Notes: generated by a model not told the origin, from the letters alone. Numbered from the stretch's first letter, positions 43,310 through 51,669 are shown. The stretch is 64,000 bases of DNA from Granulicella sp. 5B5 (GCF_014083945.1 NZ_CP046444.1:558001-622000), one strand, 5' to 3'. Numbers and translations: made by a program.

Positions 43310-43728
43310 GGCTCTACCTCGACACCACAGAGTGGGTCTATCACTTCGAAGACAATCCAATATTCGGCCCGGCAGCCGACGCCCTTGTCGACCGCCTCAA
43401 ACGTGGCCACCACACCGCCGTCTCCAGCATCTTCGTGCTCAGCGAAATCCTCGTTGTCCCTCGACGCGATCAGGACGAGTTCGCCATAGCCCGGCTTCGC
43501 CACTTCTTTCTTTCGACCGCCGTTACGCTCGCTCCCTACAATCTCGCAGCGATGGATGTATACACCACACTCCGGGGAATCCACCGCGTCAAACCCCTCG
43601 ACGCTCTCCACCTGTCCATCGCCGCAACAGCTAACGTCGACTACTTCGTCACCAACGACACGAAGCTGCACAAACTGACGGTTCCAGGTATAGGTAGAAT
43701 CTGCCTGTCCGATTCCGTCAAACTCTAA
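43306..43728 (+). CDS. PIN domain ribonuclease toxin
   Basis: 140 residues. The four acidic positions of the PIN nuclease site are visible: Asp in LYLDTTEW, Glu in VLSEIL, Asp in PLDALHLSIA and Asp in FVTNDTKLH. The VKPLDALHLSIAATANVDYFVTND segment region is very typical of VapC-like toxins that cut tRNA or rRNA. It is coupled to the small acidic gene upstream, expected to be its antitoxin. Confidence 0.85.
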   Translation: MRLYLDTTEWVYHFEDNPIFGPAADALVDRLKRGHHTAVSSIFVLSEILVVPRRDQDEFAIARLRHFFLSTAVTLAPYNLAAMDVYTTLRGIHRVKPLDALHLSIAATANVDYFVTNDTKLHKLTVPGIGRICLSDSVKL

Positions 43729-43763
43729 GCAGCGAACGTAAGGCAAGCGAGAACTATAGCCAC

Positions 43764-44414
43764 ATGCCCGACAGCGTCATCTCCGAACCCGCTGCCCAGC
43801 CAACCCGCCAGCAGCGTTCGCCCAGCCCTTACACCATCACCTATGCGCTGATCGCCATCAACGCCCTGGTATTCCTCGCGATGGTCGCAAGCGGCGTCTC
43901 CTTCACCTCGCCCACGCCCCAGGAAGTATTTAACTGGGGCGGCGACTTCGGCCCCGCCACCGTCGGAGCGCACCAGTGGTGGCGTCTGCTTACCTCCATC
44001 TTCGTCCACTTCGGCATCATCCACATCGCCTTCAACATGTACGTCCTCTATCAAATCGGGCCGTTCATTGAACTCGTCTTCGGGCGCGCACGCTACCTGC
44101 TCATCTACTTCATCGCCGGCCTCTCCGGCAGCGTGGTCAGCGTCTGGGTCCACCCTCAGTCCGTCGGCGCAGGAGCCTCGGGTGCCATCTTCGGTCTCTA
44201 CGGCGCCGTCTTCGGCTTCCTTCTCATCAAACGCAACGTACTCAACCCCGCCGCCACCCAAAGCATCTTCCGCTCCGCAGGAATCTTCGTCCTCTACAAC
44301 ATCGTCTATGGCTCCCTCAGCAGGACCACGGACCTCTCCGCCCACTTCGGCGGCCTCATCAGCGGATTCCTCATCGGGTTGCTGCTCGTGCGCCCACGCA
44401 CCACGATCCAGTAA
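43764..44414 (+). CDS. Rhomboid family intramembrane serine protease
   Basis: 216 residues with about six membrane helices. Catalytic Ser in GAGASGAIFGLYGA (GxSG motif), catalytic His in DLSAHFGGLISGF on the last helix, and the conserved HIAFNMYVLY (HxxxN) oxyanion segment. It cleaves membrane proteins within the bilayer. The N-terminal 20 residues are cytoplasmic. No partner or substrate gene can be pointed to. Confidence 0.92.
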   Translation: MPDSVISEPAAQPTRQQRSPSPYTITYALIAINALVFLAMVASGVSFTSPTPQEVFNWGGDFGPATVGAHQWWRLLTSIFVHFGIIHIAFNMYVLYQIGPFIELVFGRARYLLIYFIAGLSGSVVSVWVHPQSVGAGASGAIFGLYGAVFGFLLIKRNVLNPAATQSIFRSAGIFVLYNIVYGSLSRTTDLSAHFGGLISGFLIGLLLVRPRTTIQ

Positions 44415-44475
44415 CGGCGGGACGAACAGACCTGAATCACCACCCCTCTCGATGCCCCAACCTACCCTGAACGAA

Positions 44476-44790
44476 TCAACGCAACTGCATCGCCTGCGCC
44501 GCAAACCCCACATCCTCTGCAGCCGCCCGCGAGCGCGACAACTCTTCCACCGCCAGCGCATTCGCCAACTGCCCAATCAGGCCCCGCACGTCATCCATGC
44601 TCCGCGCATACTCCCTTGGGTCCGTCTCAAACACAGCATGTGCTCTCTCCGACGCGCCAGTCAGCAACAGCTTCAGGGCCTTCACATGAGGAGCCTGTTC
44701 CACCTGAAAATACGAGTCGGCCATAGTGCTCTTTTCCTGCCCCTGAGATGAGTTCTCCTCACCATAGAGCGCAGCCTCACCCGCAGCCAT
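44476..44790 (-). CDS. Unknown small soluble protein
   Basis: About 104 residues from the ATG at 44790; an internal ATG at 44724 (with AGGAAAAG upstream) would give 82 residues. The part from the second Met (FQVEQAPHVKALKLLLTGAS...) is helical, Ala/Glu-rich and ends AAQAMQLR. No motif recognised. Kept because the frame has ordinary codon use on this strand and nothing else fits the region. Confidence 0.45.
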   Translation of the reverse strand: MAAGEAALYGEENSSQGQEKSTMADSYFQVEQAPHVKALKLLLTGASERAHAVFETDPREYARSMDDVRGLIGQLANALAVEELSRSRAAAEDVGFAAQAMQLR

Positions 44791-44821
44791 CACCCAATGG
44801 GGTTAGGCCAGCCCACTCCCC

Positions 44822-45022
44822 TCACTGCCGCCCGTGACTCACCTGCAACCCCGCCGCCCCCAGCAGACAGATCGCCCCCACCGGCAGCATCAGCAGCTTC
44901 GACGCCACAAACGCTGTCTCCCACTGCCCCAGCGACACCACCGCCATCACCGGAAACACCGACAAAAACAGCAGCACACCCCCAACCCACAGAAGCATCG
45001 TCCGAATGCACCGACGGCACAT
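44822..45022 (-). CDS. Small two-helix membrane protein
   Basis: 66 residues from ATG 45022, which has a near-perfect AGGAGG site seven bases before it. Starts MCRRCIRTMLL with a CxxC-like pair (C2, C5), then two hydrophobic helices (LLWVGGVLLFLSVFPVMAVV and LLMLPVGAICLLGAAGL). No family known. The ribosome site and hydrophobic pattern argue for a real gene over the overlapping frame in the other register. Confidence 0.6.
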   Translation of the reverse strand: MCRRCIRTMLLWVGGVLLFLSVFPVMAVVSLGQWETAFVASKLLMLPVGAICLLGAAGLQVSHGRQ

Positions 45023-45180
45023 CGCAACACCTCCTCGTCCGCTTTGCGGAACACACAGCAAAAAACGACGGCTGCAAAGCTACGCCTCCACCCCCACACC
45101 TTGCAAGCTGTCCGTGGGACATCCAACGACACCTCCCAGGTTGCCCCGCACTCCCATTTAAAAGTCGAGCCGCAAAAATC

Positions 45181-45245
45181 GGGTTCCACCCCTAACCCCA
45201 ATCCGCTCCGGATCTTACCCCAAAAACCCGGGGAGGGTTCCCACC
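45181..45245. repeat. Family B repeat
   Basis: TTCCACCCCTAACCCCAATC, CGCTCCGGATCTTACCCC, then AAAAACCCGGGGAGGG. With the 52.8-kb copy it is the cleanest example of the family. Confidence 0.8.
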
Positions 45246-45312
45246 CCAGCTCCGTCATGCGATACAGTGACAGCACAACCTCACTTAACCCGCAGCCTCA
45301 CAGGAGCCCGCC

Positions 45313-46338
45313 TTGCGTCCCCTCGCCGCACTCGCCGTCCTAGCTCTATCTCTCCCTCTCGCCGCCCAAATTCCTACCCCGCGCCCCGCCACCACTCCAC
45401 AACCTCCCGCCTACAACGGCCAGAACGACGTCCTCCTCAAGCGCATGGACGACCTCCTCTGGTACCAGAAGATCGGCGACATCGCCGACATCGACAAGTC
45501 CGAGTACGGCGGCGCCCCCAACCCCCACGTCAAAAACAAGAAAGCCCCCGGCGCGACGAACCCTCTCATCATCCACGTCTACACCTTCATCCCCAAAAAC
45601 CTCGACCGCACCAAAAAGCAGCCACTCATCGTCTACGTCCACCAAGGCGTCCACCAGTCGCTCGACACCACCATCGACGCCCACCAGGTCCGCGAGCTCC
45701 TTCTCCAGGGCTACACCATCGTCGCCACCGACTATCGCGGCTCCACCGGCTACGGCACCGGCTACTACCAGGACATCGACTACGGCGGCCTCGAAGTCGA
45801 CGACGTCTACCGCGGCATGCAGTGGATGCTCCAGCGTTACTCCTTCCTCGACCCCAAGCGCGTCGGCATCGTCGGCTGGAGCCACGGCGGCCTCATCACC
45901 CTCATGAACATCTTCGCCCACCCGCACGACTTCGCCTGCGCCTACGCCGGCGTCCCCGTCTCCGACCTCGTCGCCCGCATGGGCTATGAGACACCCGGCT
46001 ACCTCCAGCTCTACTCCGCCCCTTACGCCATCGGCGAGTCCGTCCACGACGACATCGCCGAGTACCGCAAGCGCTCCCCCGTCACCCACGCCGCCGAGCT
46101 CGACACCCCGCTCCTCATCCACACCAACACCAACGACGAGGACGTCAACTATCTCGAAGTCGAGCACCTCATCCAGGCCCTCACCTTCGAGCACAAGAAG
46201 TTCGACTACAAAATCTACCAGGACGCCCCCGGCGGCCACTACTTCAACCGCATCGACACCCCTCTCGCCGTCGAATCACGACACGATATCTACGTCTTCC
46301 TCGCTAAATACCTCCACCCCGATAACCCGCCAAAATAG
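45313..46338 (+). CDS. Exported S9-like alpha/beta hydrolase (prolyl oligopeptidase type)
   Basis: 341 residues, TTG start after AGGAG, with a signal peptide (LAALAVLALSLPLAAQ). The catalytic Ser is in VGWSHGGLITL, the Asp in TNDEDVNYLE and the His in GGHYFNR. TDYRGSTGYGTGYYQDIDYGG is typical of S9 peptidases such as dipeptidyl and acylaminoacyl peptidases. The beta-propeller of classical S9 enzymes is absent, so it is the peptidase core only: an exported peptidase or esterase. Confidence 0.85.
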   Translation: MRPLAALAVLALSLPLAAQIPTPRPATTPQPPAYNGQNDVLLKRMDDLLWYQKIGDIADIDKSEYGGAPNPHVKNKKAPGATNPLIIHVYTFIPKNLDRTKKQPLIVYVHQGVHQSLDTTIDAHQVRELLLQGYTIVATDYRGSTGYGTGYYQDIDYGGLEVDDVYRGMQWMLQRYSFLDPKRVGIVGWSHGGLITLMNIFAHPHDFACAYAGVPVSDLVARMGYETPGYLQLYSAPYAIGESVHDDIAEYRKRSPVTHAAELDTPLLIHTNTNDEDVNYLEVEHLIQALTFEHKKFDYKIYQDAPGGHYFNRIDTPLAVESRHDIYVFLAKYLHPDNPPK

Positions 46339-46373
46339 CGCACACACCGCCCGCAACATGAGAAAATCGCGGG

Positions 46374-46571
46374 ATGAGTAACTCGATCCCGAAAGCCCCA
46401 ACCCGCACCACCGGCCTCAGCCCCAAGGAGCAGAAGCTCCAGGCCATGCGCGAAAAACTCGCCAAGGCCAACAGCTCCACCAAGCCTGCTACCGGCCATG
46501 AAAACAACTCGGTCAAGGCCAAAACCTCCTTCGCCGGAAAGAAAACCCTCTTCAACCGCAAGGCCGTCTAG
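46374..46571 (+). CDS. Small basic protein of unknown function
   Basis: 65 residues, strongly basic and Lys/Ser/Thr-rich (EQKLQAMREKLAKANSSTKP, KTSFAGKKTLFNRKAV). The ATG is preceded by GAGAAAATCGCGGG. No membrane part and no known motif; it might bind nucleic acid. It follows the hydrolase gene by 35 bases. Confidence 0.5.
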   Translation: MSNSIPKAPTRTTGLSPKEQKLQAMREKLAKANSSTKPATGHENNSVKAKTSFAGKKTLFNRKAV

Positions 46572-46683
46572 CCCTCCCAGGGCACGGCCTCGCGTTTCGA
46601 GGGCGTTGCCCTTGTGCTTCTCGCGCAGCGCACACCACCCCCCTGCCCCGGCTTTGCACAAAAAGATCACGTCACGCATGCGT

Positions 46684-46760
46684 GTCATCTCGACCGGAGC
46701 GAAGCGCAGTGGAGAGATCCCTGTATTTTGCATGGAAGCACCACGAAGACCCAGGACATT
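46684..46760. repeat. Family E repeat
   Basis: GTCATCTCGACCGGAGCGAA, GTGGAGAGATCCCTGTATTT, then 'gaagcaccacgaagaccc'. The 290-base gap between the small basic gene and padR holds only this and a weak CTACTCCCT unit at 46802. Confidence 0.75.
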
Positions 46761-46863
46761 CAACCACCCTCACTTGGAAAGGGATTTTTGCGCAAAGCTC
46801 CCTACTCCCTAAAAATCTAAATCCCTCTTGCCTTAATTTTATTTCTTCGCTACTTTGTAGGAA

Positions 46864-47199
46864 ATGAAAACGCAAGGCCTCCTCAGCGAACTCGAGCTCC
46901 TCATCCTCCTCACCATCCTCCATCTCGGTGACGAGGCCTACGGCGTGCCCATCTCCCGCGAGCTCGCCAAGCAACGCGGCCATGCCGTCTCGCTCGCCGG
47001 CGTCTACTCCACACTCGACCGCCTCGAGCTCGCCGGCCTCGTCGCCTCTTCGCTCGGCGAAGCCACACCCGAGCGCGGCGGCCGCGCCAAGCGCTACTTC
47101 CGAGTCACCCGCGGCGGCCTCCGCGCCGTCCACAACACGCGCCGCGTCCTCACCCAGCTTTGGAGCAACATCCCCGCGCTCAACAAGGAGCCCGCATGA
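46864..47199 (+). CDS. PadR family transcriptional regulator
   Basis: 111 residues: SELELLILLTILHLGDEAYGVPISREL, VYSTLDRLELAGLVAS and GRAKRYFRVTRGGLRAV form the winged helix of the PadR family. It overlaps the next gene at an ATGA. In Acidobacteria such regulators often precede MacB-like duplicated orphan permeases (ADOP); here only a permease-prefix-like protein follows. Confidence 0.9.
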   Translation: MKTQGLLSELELLILLTILHLGDEAYGVPISRELAKQRGHAVSLAGVYSTLDRLELAGLVASSLGEATPERGGRAKRYFRVTRGGLRAVHNTRRVLTQLWSNIPALNKEPA

Positions 47200-47873
47200 C
47201 CCCCTCACGCGTCCTCCGATTCGCGCTCTGGCTTCGCGCAGCCCTATGGCTTTTAGACCACCTCACCCTCGGCCCCAACGCCGAAGCCCTCGCCGGTGAT
47301 CTACACGAAGAGTTCGAAGCAGGCTGCTCTGCGCTCTGGCTCTGGCGACAGGTCATCGCCGCCATCCTCTTCGGCCTCTGGAACCGCACCGGCAGCTACC
47401 TTCTGCCGCTACTCTTCTCCATCCTCTGGACGCCGCTCTACACCGGCTGGCGTTTCTTCGGCGCCGACCGCCTCACCCACGTCGACCCCGCCCGCTACGC
47501 CACGCTCGCCTGGCCGTTCTCCTCCTGCATGGAGATCGTCAACGGCGTCATCCCCGCCGTCACCTTCATCTGGCTCGGCCTTCTGCTCTACATCTTCCTC
47601 CGTGCCGGCCGCACACACCGCACCTCGCCCTTCCACATCACGTTTGGCCTCTCCGTCAGCCTTAGCACACTATTGCTCGCGACCCTCGGCCTCATGCACC
47701 AACTCACCGGCACTGGCCTCGACCTCCGCTTCGTCACTCACGACGACTTCTACCTCACCCTGCACCTCTTCGCCGTCAGCATACCGCTCGCGCTCAGTCT
47801 GTTCACAGCCATCCTTCTCTCGTTCCCACGCACGCCGCACTCACCTGTCTATCGCAAGAAGCTCGCCCGCTGA
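47196..47873 (+). CDS. Permease-prefix-like membrane protein coupled to PadR
   Basis: 225 residues. The N-terminal segment (LWLLDHLTLGPNAEALAGDLHEEFEAG, then LWLWRQVIAAI) resembles the prefix domain found at the start of ADOP permeases in Acidobacteria. The rest has four to five membrane helices but no MacB/FtsX permease domain. It is translationally coupled to padR. Either a reduced ADOP module or a free-standing prefix protein. Confidence 0.65.
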   Translation: MTPSRVLRFALWLRAALWLLDHLTLGPNAEALAGDLHEEFEAGCSALWLWRQVIAAILFGLWNRTGSYLLPLLFSILWTPLYTGWRFFGADRLTHVDPARYATLAWPFSSCMEIVNGVIPAVTFIWLGLLLYIFLRAGRTHRTSPFHITFGLSVSLSTLLLATLGLMHQLTGTGLDLRFVTHDDFYLTLHLFAVSIPLALSLFTAILLSFPRTPHSPVYRKKLAR

Positions 47874-47907
47874 TCACGCAGCATCTTGAAGCGTTCGCCC
47901 CAGAAAA

Positions 47908-47985
47908 CTGTCATCTCGACCGGAGCGCAGCGGAGTGGAGAGACCTGCAGTTCTTTCAGACTGCCTCGACATCCTGGGGCGTGCA
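47908..47985. repeat. Family E repeat
   Basis: GTCATCTCGACCGGAGCGCA, GCGGAGTGGAGAGACCTGCA, TGCCTCGACATCCTGGGGC. An in-frame extension of the next gene starts inside it and is rejected. Confidence 0.75.
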
Positions 47986-47993
47986 CTCAAACA

Positions 47994-49430
47994 ATGAAGC
48001 TTCTTCAGGAGAGCCGCGCCGTGCCCGAAGACCCACCCCGTCTAGCCTCGCACCTCACCCCCTTCGCCGGAAGCCTCCTGATCACCGGCCTCGCCGCATT
48101 CTTCTGCTGCGACCCACCCACGCATCACACGCTCACCTGGACAAGCCTCGCGGCCCTCGCCACACTGTATATTCTCGCCACCGCCATCCTCCACACCGCG
48201 AGCATCTGGACCATCTGCCGCATCTTCCGCGAGCAGCTCGAAACCACACCCGTCCCACTCATCCTCACCTTCTGGCTCGCCATCGCATGGCTGCCGCTCT
48301 TCACGCTCCTCGCCAAAGAAGACTCCATCTACGCCGCAGCCCTCCCACCCATCATCACGGCCTGCGCACTCCTCGCCCTCCGCCCAAAACCCTCTGGGTA
48401 CCTCATTCATGACGCAGCTCCATCGCGCCATGAGTGGGATGCCGACGCACACATCACCACCCACGACCTCTTCCGCACCCAACCACCACCCTTCTGGTCA
48501 AAACTCTGGCCAGCCTTCGCCACCTCACTCATCCTGCAAGCAGGCATCGCAACCCTCTTAACCGGCCACACAATCTACGCCGGCCTGCTCCTCGCCGCGG
48601 CACTCGCATACCCTCTCTGGAACCTCCCTCAACGCCTCTACCCGCGCTCATCGCGACTCAAGCAGGAACACACCCGCGCGATACAAACCTTCATCGTCCT
48701 CATCCTCACCGCCGTCCCGCTGCTGCCATTCCTCCGCTACAAACCCATCGCAAAAGCCTTCGGATCACTCCTGCATCTCCCCTTCGCCAACGTCATGCCG
48801 CCCATCCCCGCTATAGCCGAGCGCCACTACGGCCACGGCAAAGGCTACTCCGGCTTCATCCTCTTCCTTCCCCTCAAGCCGCATCAGCGCACCATCCCGC
48901 GCACACCCACCGACGCCCCACAACCCAGCACGCACCGCGCCCAGCCACAGGTCATCCCCTTCGACGGCGTCTACTGGTACTACAAGCACCCCGACACCCG
49001 CCCCGGCCGTGATGCCCGCCACGTCCACGGCGACGCCACCAAAGTCGACATCCACTCCACCGACTACCTCCCACTCTCCATGGAGGCCCACCAGTTCCTC
49101 GGCGCGCCCCTCAACACCGCCACCCTCCGCGCCATCCGCGTCTCACTCCGCAACGCCGACGACCGCCCCGGCCTCATCTCCATCCAGCTCAACCTCACCA
49201 ACTCCGCCACCGGAGCCACCCAGTCCCTCGGCCGCATCGTGCTCCCCTCCAGCACACCGCGCAACATCCCCCTCAACCGCCCCGCCATCGACGAGACCCT
49301 CACCTTCAACATCCCGCGCTCTCACCGCGACTTCACCTTCGACCAGCTCATCGTCCAGATCATCCCCGCCCGCGAACGCAGCCTCGCCGGCTCCCACGTC
49401 GCCATCCAATCCTTCGAACTCCTCCCATAA
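47994..49430 (+). CDS. Multi-pass membrane protein of unknown function
   Basis: 478 residues from ATG 47994. The N-terminal half has about six membrane helices (LLITGLAAFFCC, LAALATLYILATAILHTASI, LILTFWLAIAWLPLFTLL, AALPPIITACALLAL, LILQAGIATLLTG, FIVLILTAVPLLPFL). The C-terminal part (about 300-478) is a soluble domain with VIPFDGVYWYYKHPD and ending HVAIQSFELLP. No family recognised. It follows the PadR/permease-prefix pair on the same strand with a family E repeat between. Confidence 0.65.
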   Translation: MKLLQESRAVPEDPPRLASHLTPFAGSLLITGLAAFFCCDPPTHHTLTWTSLAALATLYILATAILHTASIWTICRIFREQLETTPVPLILTFWLAIAWLPLFTLLAKEDSIYAAALPPIITACALLALRPKPSGYLIHDAAPSRHEWDADAHITTHDLFRTQPPPFWSKLWPAFATSLILQAGIATLLTGHTIYAGLLLAAALAYPLWNLPQRLYPRSSRLKQEHTRAIQTFIVLILTAVPLLPFLRYKPIAKAFGSLLHLPFANVMPPIPAIAERHYGHGKGYSGFILFLPLKPHQRTIPRTPTDAPQPSTHRAQPQVIPFDGVYWYYKHPDTRPGRDARHVHGDATKVDIHSTDYLPLSMEAHQFLGAPLNTATLRAIRVSLRNADDRPGLISIQLNLTNSATGATQSLGRIVLPSSTPRNIPLNRPAIDETLTFNIPRSHRDFTFDQLIVQIIPARERSLAGSHVAIQSFELLP

Positions 49431-49465
49431 GAACCGGCCACTGTGCACTTGCACTTGCCTTTCTT

Positions 49466-49548
49466 TCTTCCATTCCGAGCGCAGCGAGGAACCTGCTTCC
49501 CGCGCGAAGCGCGCGCTCTACCTCTACTCCCTATCCCCTGCCCTTCCC
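49466..49548. repeat. Family E-like and family D repeats
   Basis: CATTCCGAGCGCAGCGAGGA with ACCTGCTTCCCGCGCGAAGC, then CTACCTCTACTCCCTATCCC. The first part resembles the copy at 29.79 kb. Confidence 0.65.
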
Positions 49549-49600
49549 CTCTGCTACCCTTATCCACGCCGCACCGTCCACCCACACAGGAGCTCCTGAC

Positions 49601-50251
49601 ATGTCCCTCAAGCGCACCAGCCTCTTTATGGCACTGTCTCTGTGCAGTGCCATCGCCGTGCAATCCAGCGCACAAGGTCCCACACACAAATCGCTCTACA
49701 ACGACGGAGTGGCCCACGTGCAGTCCGCACCCGCCATGCCCTCAGGCCCCGTCGACCCCGCCAAGTCCATGGACGCCGCCGTCTCCTCGCTCGAAAAGCT
49801 CTGGACCGGCGCCGCCTCTGCCATGCCCGCCGACAAGTACAGCTTCGCCCCCTCGGCGGCCATCTTCGTCCCCTCGCAGGCCGTCAAGTACGACGGCGTC
49901 CGCACCTACGCGCAGATCGTCACGCACACCATCCAGGCCAACTACCGTTACTTCTCCATCATCGGAGGCATCAAGCCTGACGTCGACGTCAAAGCCATCG
50001 GCGAGCTCAAATCCAAGGACGACATCCTCAAAGCCCTCGCCGACACCTTCGCCTTCGCCCACAAAGCCGTCGCCAACGTCACCACCGCCAACGCGTTTGA
50101 CGCCGTCCCCGGCCGCCCCGGCTCCAACGCCACCCGCGTCACCGCCTTCGCCGGAGCCATCGCCCACGCCGAAGACGAGTACGGCCAGGCCGTCGAGTAC
50201 CTCCGCATGAACGCCATCATCCCCCCAGCCAGCGCCCCCCGCGAGCCCTAG
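49601..50251 (+). CDS. Exported DinB-like helical protein
   Basis: 216 residues with a signal peptide (LFMALSLCSAIAVQSSAQ). The mature part fits the DinB/YfiT four-helix bundle: LEKLWTGAASAMPADKYSFAP, RTYAQIVTHTIQANYRYFS and IAHAEDEYGQAVEYLRMNAIIPPAS. Candidate metal ligands are the His in VTHTI and in IAHAEDE. DinB-like enzymes are usually cytoplasmic metal-dependent transferases; an exported version is characteristic of Acidobacteria. AGGAG precedes the ATG. Confidence 0.8.
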   Translation: MSLKRTSLFMALSLCSAIAVQSSAQGPTHKSLYNDGVAHVQSAPAMPSGPVDPAKSMDAAVSSLEKLWTGAASAMPADKYSFAPSAAIFVPSQAVKYDGVRTYAQIVTHTIQANYRYFSIIGGIKPDVDVKAIGELKSKDDILKALADTFAFAHKAVANVTTANAFDAVPGRPGSNATRVTAFAGAIAHAEDEYGQAVEYLRMNAIIPPASAPREP

Positions 50252-50276
50252 CCGCAACGCACCGCGCAACAAAAAG

Positions 50277-50298
50277 AGCCCCTCCGCCAGGAGGGGCT
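50277..50298. terminator. Bidirectional terminator between convergent genes
   Basis: Perfect 9-bp stem AGCCCCTCC/GGAGGGGCT with a GCCA loop. The minus-strand side is followed by CTTTTT, the plus side by TTGCATT. It serves the dinB-like gene and the sigma-factor operon. Confidence 0.85.
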
Positions 50299-50354
50299 TT
50301 GCATTCACGCGACTCTCGTTCTTCGTCTTGCTTCTGTTGTTGTCGTTGCTTGTT

Positions 50355-50415
50355 TTACATTGCGTAACTTTCTTTAAAAACTTCGCGCACTCTGCGTGAA
50401 GGTCTTTGCTCTTCT
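50355..50415. repeat. Family C repeat
   Basis: ACATTGCGTAACTTTCTTTA, AAAACTTCGCGCACTCTGCG, TGAAGGTCTTTGC. Nearly identical to the copy at 32.37 kb between argF and argG. Confidence 0.8.
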
Positions 50416-50473
50416 AAATTGCCCGTCAGAAACCCAACAAGGAACCTGCTTCTCAACGCGAAGTACACAAGCA

Positions 50474-50641
50474 CTACGCCAGCATCAACCCATCCGCCAG
50501 CAGTCCATGGTCATCGCCACTCTCCACCAGCGCGTAATACAGCAGTTCAGCCAGCGACATCCGTTCCATCCGCGCATCCTGCACCGTCGGCAACACTCGC
50601 TGTTCGAAAACTCTCTCCAGTCTCTCTCTCAAGTCCATCAT
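50474..50641 (-). CDS. Small helical protein at the end of the ECF sigma operon
   Basis: 55 residues from ATG 50641, preceded by GAGGAG seven bases away. Helical and acidic (MMDLRERLERVFEQRVLPTV, LAELLYYALVESGDDHGLL). No family known. Third gene of the sigma factor operon, 45 bases after the membrane protein gene, just before the terminator. Expression is likely from the ribosome site; function is open. Confidence 0.55.
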   Translation of the reverse strand: MMDLRERLERVFEQRVLPTVQDARMERMSLAELLYYALVESGDDHGLLADGLMLA

Positions 50642-50685
50642 CACTTCTCTCCTCAACGTGTTGACTCGTCTCTGTCATAGCGCGC

Positions 50686-51051
50686 TTACTGTGCGGCTGC
50701 TTCATTCGCCGGCCGCTCACCGCGCCCAAACCCGCAGCGCCCGCGCATCCCTTCACGAAACCGTGCACGCTCTTCTTCGCTCATCGAAGCCCAGCGCTCT
50801 TCCATATGCTTCTTCCAGTACCGCTTGCCGCCGCCGTAGTGCCCATGCCCATGCTTATGGAAGCCGCCGAACAGAATCTTCGCCAGCAACACCAGCCCAA
50901 TCGCCTGCGCGAACGTGATCGCCCGCAGCCCAAAGATCGAAGGCATCAGCCAGTTCCACAGCTCCTTCGTCACGAAGCCGAACACAATCACACCCAGCAC
51001 CACGAACAGCGCCACCTTCACAACCTTTGCCACAATACGCACAGCGATCAC
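50686..51051 (-). CDS. Small membrane protein downstream of ECF sigma factor
   Basis: 121 residues, GTG start. Two hydrophobic helices (VVKVALFVVLGVIVFGFVT and ITFAQAIGLVLLAKILFG), then a His/Gly-rich stretch FHKHGHGHYGGGKRYWKKH and a helix with EERWASMSEEERARFREGM. The latter resembles the metal- or periplasmic-stress small proteins with an EERARFREG segment. It starts 12 bases after the sigma gene. It could be the anti-sigma factor or a metal sensor, but has no classic zinc anti-sigma motif. Confidence 0.7.
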   Translation of the reverse strand: MIAVRIVAKVVKVALFVVLGVIVFGFVTKELWNWLMPSIFGLRAITFAQAIGLVLLAKILFGGFHKHGHGHYGGGKRYWKKHMEERWASMSEEERARFREGMRGRCGFGRGERPANEAAAQ

Positions 51052-51063
51052 CTCACTTTCCCT

Positions 51064-51669
51064 TCAGCTATCGAACTCGTCCTTCATCTCCTGCAGCCGC
51101 TTCCGCAGATGCAGCACCGCATACCTCTTCTGCGAGAGCAGCGTATTCACACCCACGCCCGTCTCTTCGCTCAACTCCTTGAAGCTCTTGCCCATAAACT
51201 CATGCGCGATAAACACCTCACGCTGGTTCTCCGGCAGCTCCTCCAACGCCTCGTCGACAGCCTCGAACAGCAGCTCCCGCGCATACACCGCCTCCGGCCC
51301 CGCATCGGCTGAAGGCAGCAGGTCCTCCAGCGATGGTGCATCATGCTCCGTGCTCGACGCGCCCGCCGGCTCATTCAACGACACCGTCTTCTTCCGCCGA
51401 AACAGGTCGACGATCCGGTTCCGCGCCACCCGGTACAGCCACGCCGTCACCTGCTCCGCGGGCTTTAGCATCCGGTACGCCTGGATCAGCTCATAGAAGA
51501 CGTCCTGCAGCACGTCCTCCGCATCCGCCGTATCCAGTACCCGCCTGCGGATAAACCTCCGCAGCTTCGGTTCGTCCCGCTCCATCGCCTCTGCAATGAA
51601 CCGGTCCTGTTCTGCTCGCGTCAAATTCGCGCCAGCCAGTCCCTCGCCCATCAGCTCTTCGCCGCCCAT
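51064..51669 (-). CDS. ECF-type RNA polymerase sigma factor
   Basis: 201 residues. Region 2: LRRFIRRRVLDTADAEDVLQDVFYEL and TAWLYRVARNRIVDLFRRKK. Region 4: LPENQREVFIAHEFMGKSFKELSEETGVGVNTLLSQKRYAVLHLRKRL (residues 140-190). A linker of about 30 residues (SLNEPAGASSTEHDAPSLED) separates them. It directs transcription of an extracytoplasmic stress regulon. The ATG is preceded by GAGGACGAG. First gene of a three-gene operon. Confidence 0.92.
   Translation of the reverse strand: MGGEELMGEGLAGANLTRAEQDRFIAEAMERDEPKLRRFIRRRVLDTADAEDVLQDVFYELIQAYRMLKPAEQVTAWLYRVARNRIVDLFRRKKTVSLNEPAGASSTEHDAPSLEDLLPSADAGPEAVYARELLFEAVDEALEELPENQREVFIAHEFMGKSFKELSEETGVGVNTLLSQKRYAVLHLRKRLQEMKDEFDS

Noticed and set aside
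44790-45122. A 110-codon minus-strand frame
   Set aside because: Gly/Val/Ala-rich and in another register over the small membrane protein gene, which has the AGGAGG site and proper helices.
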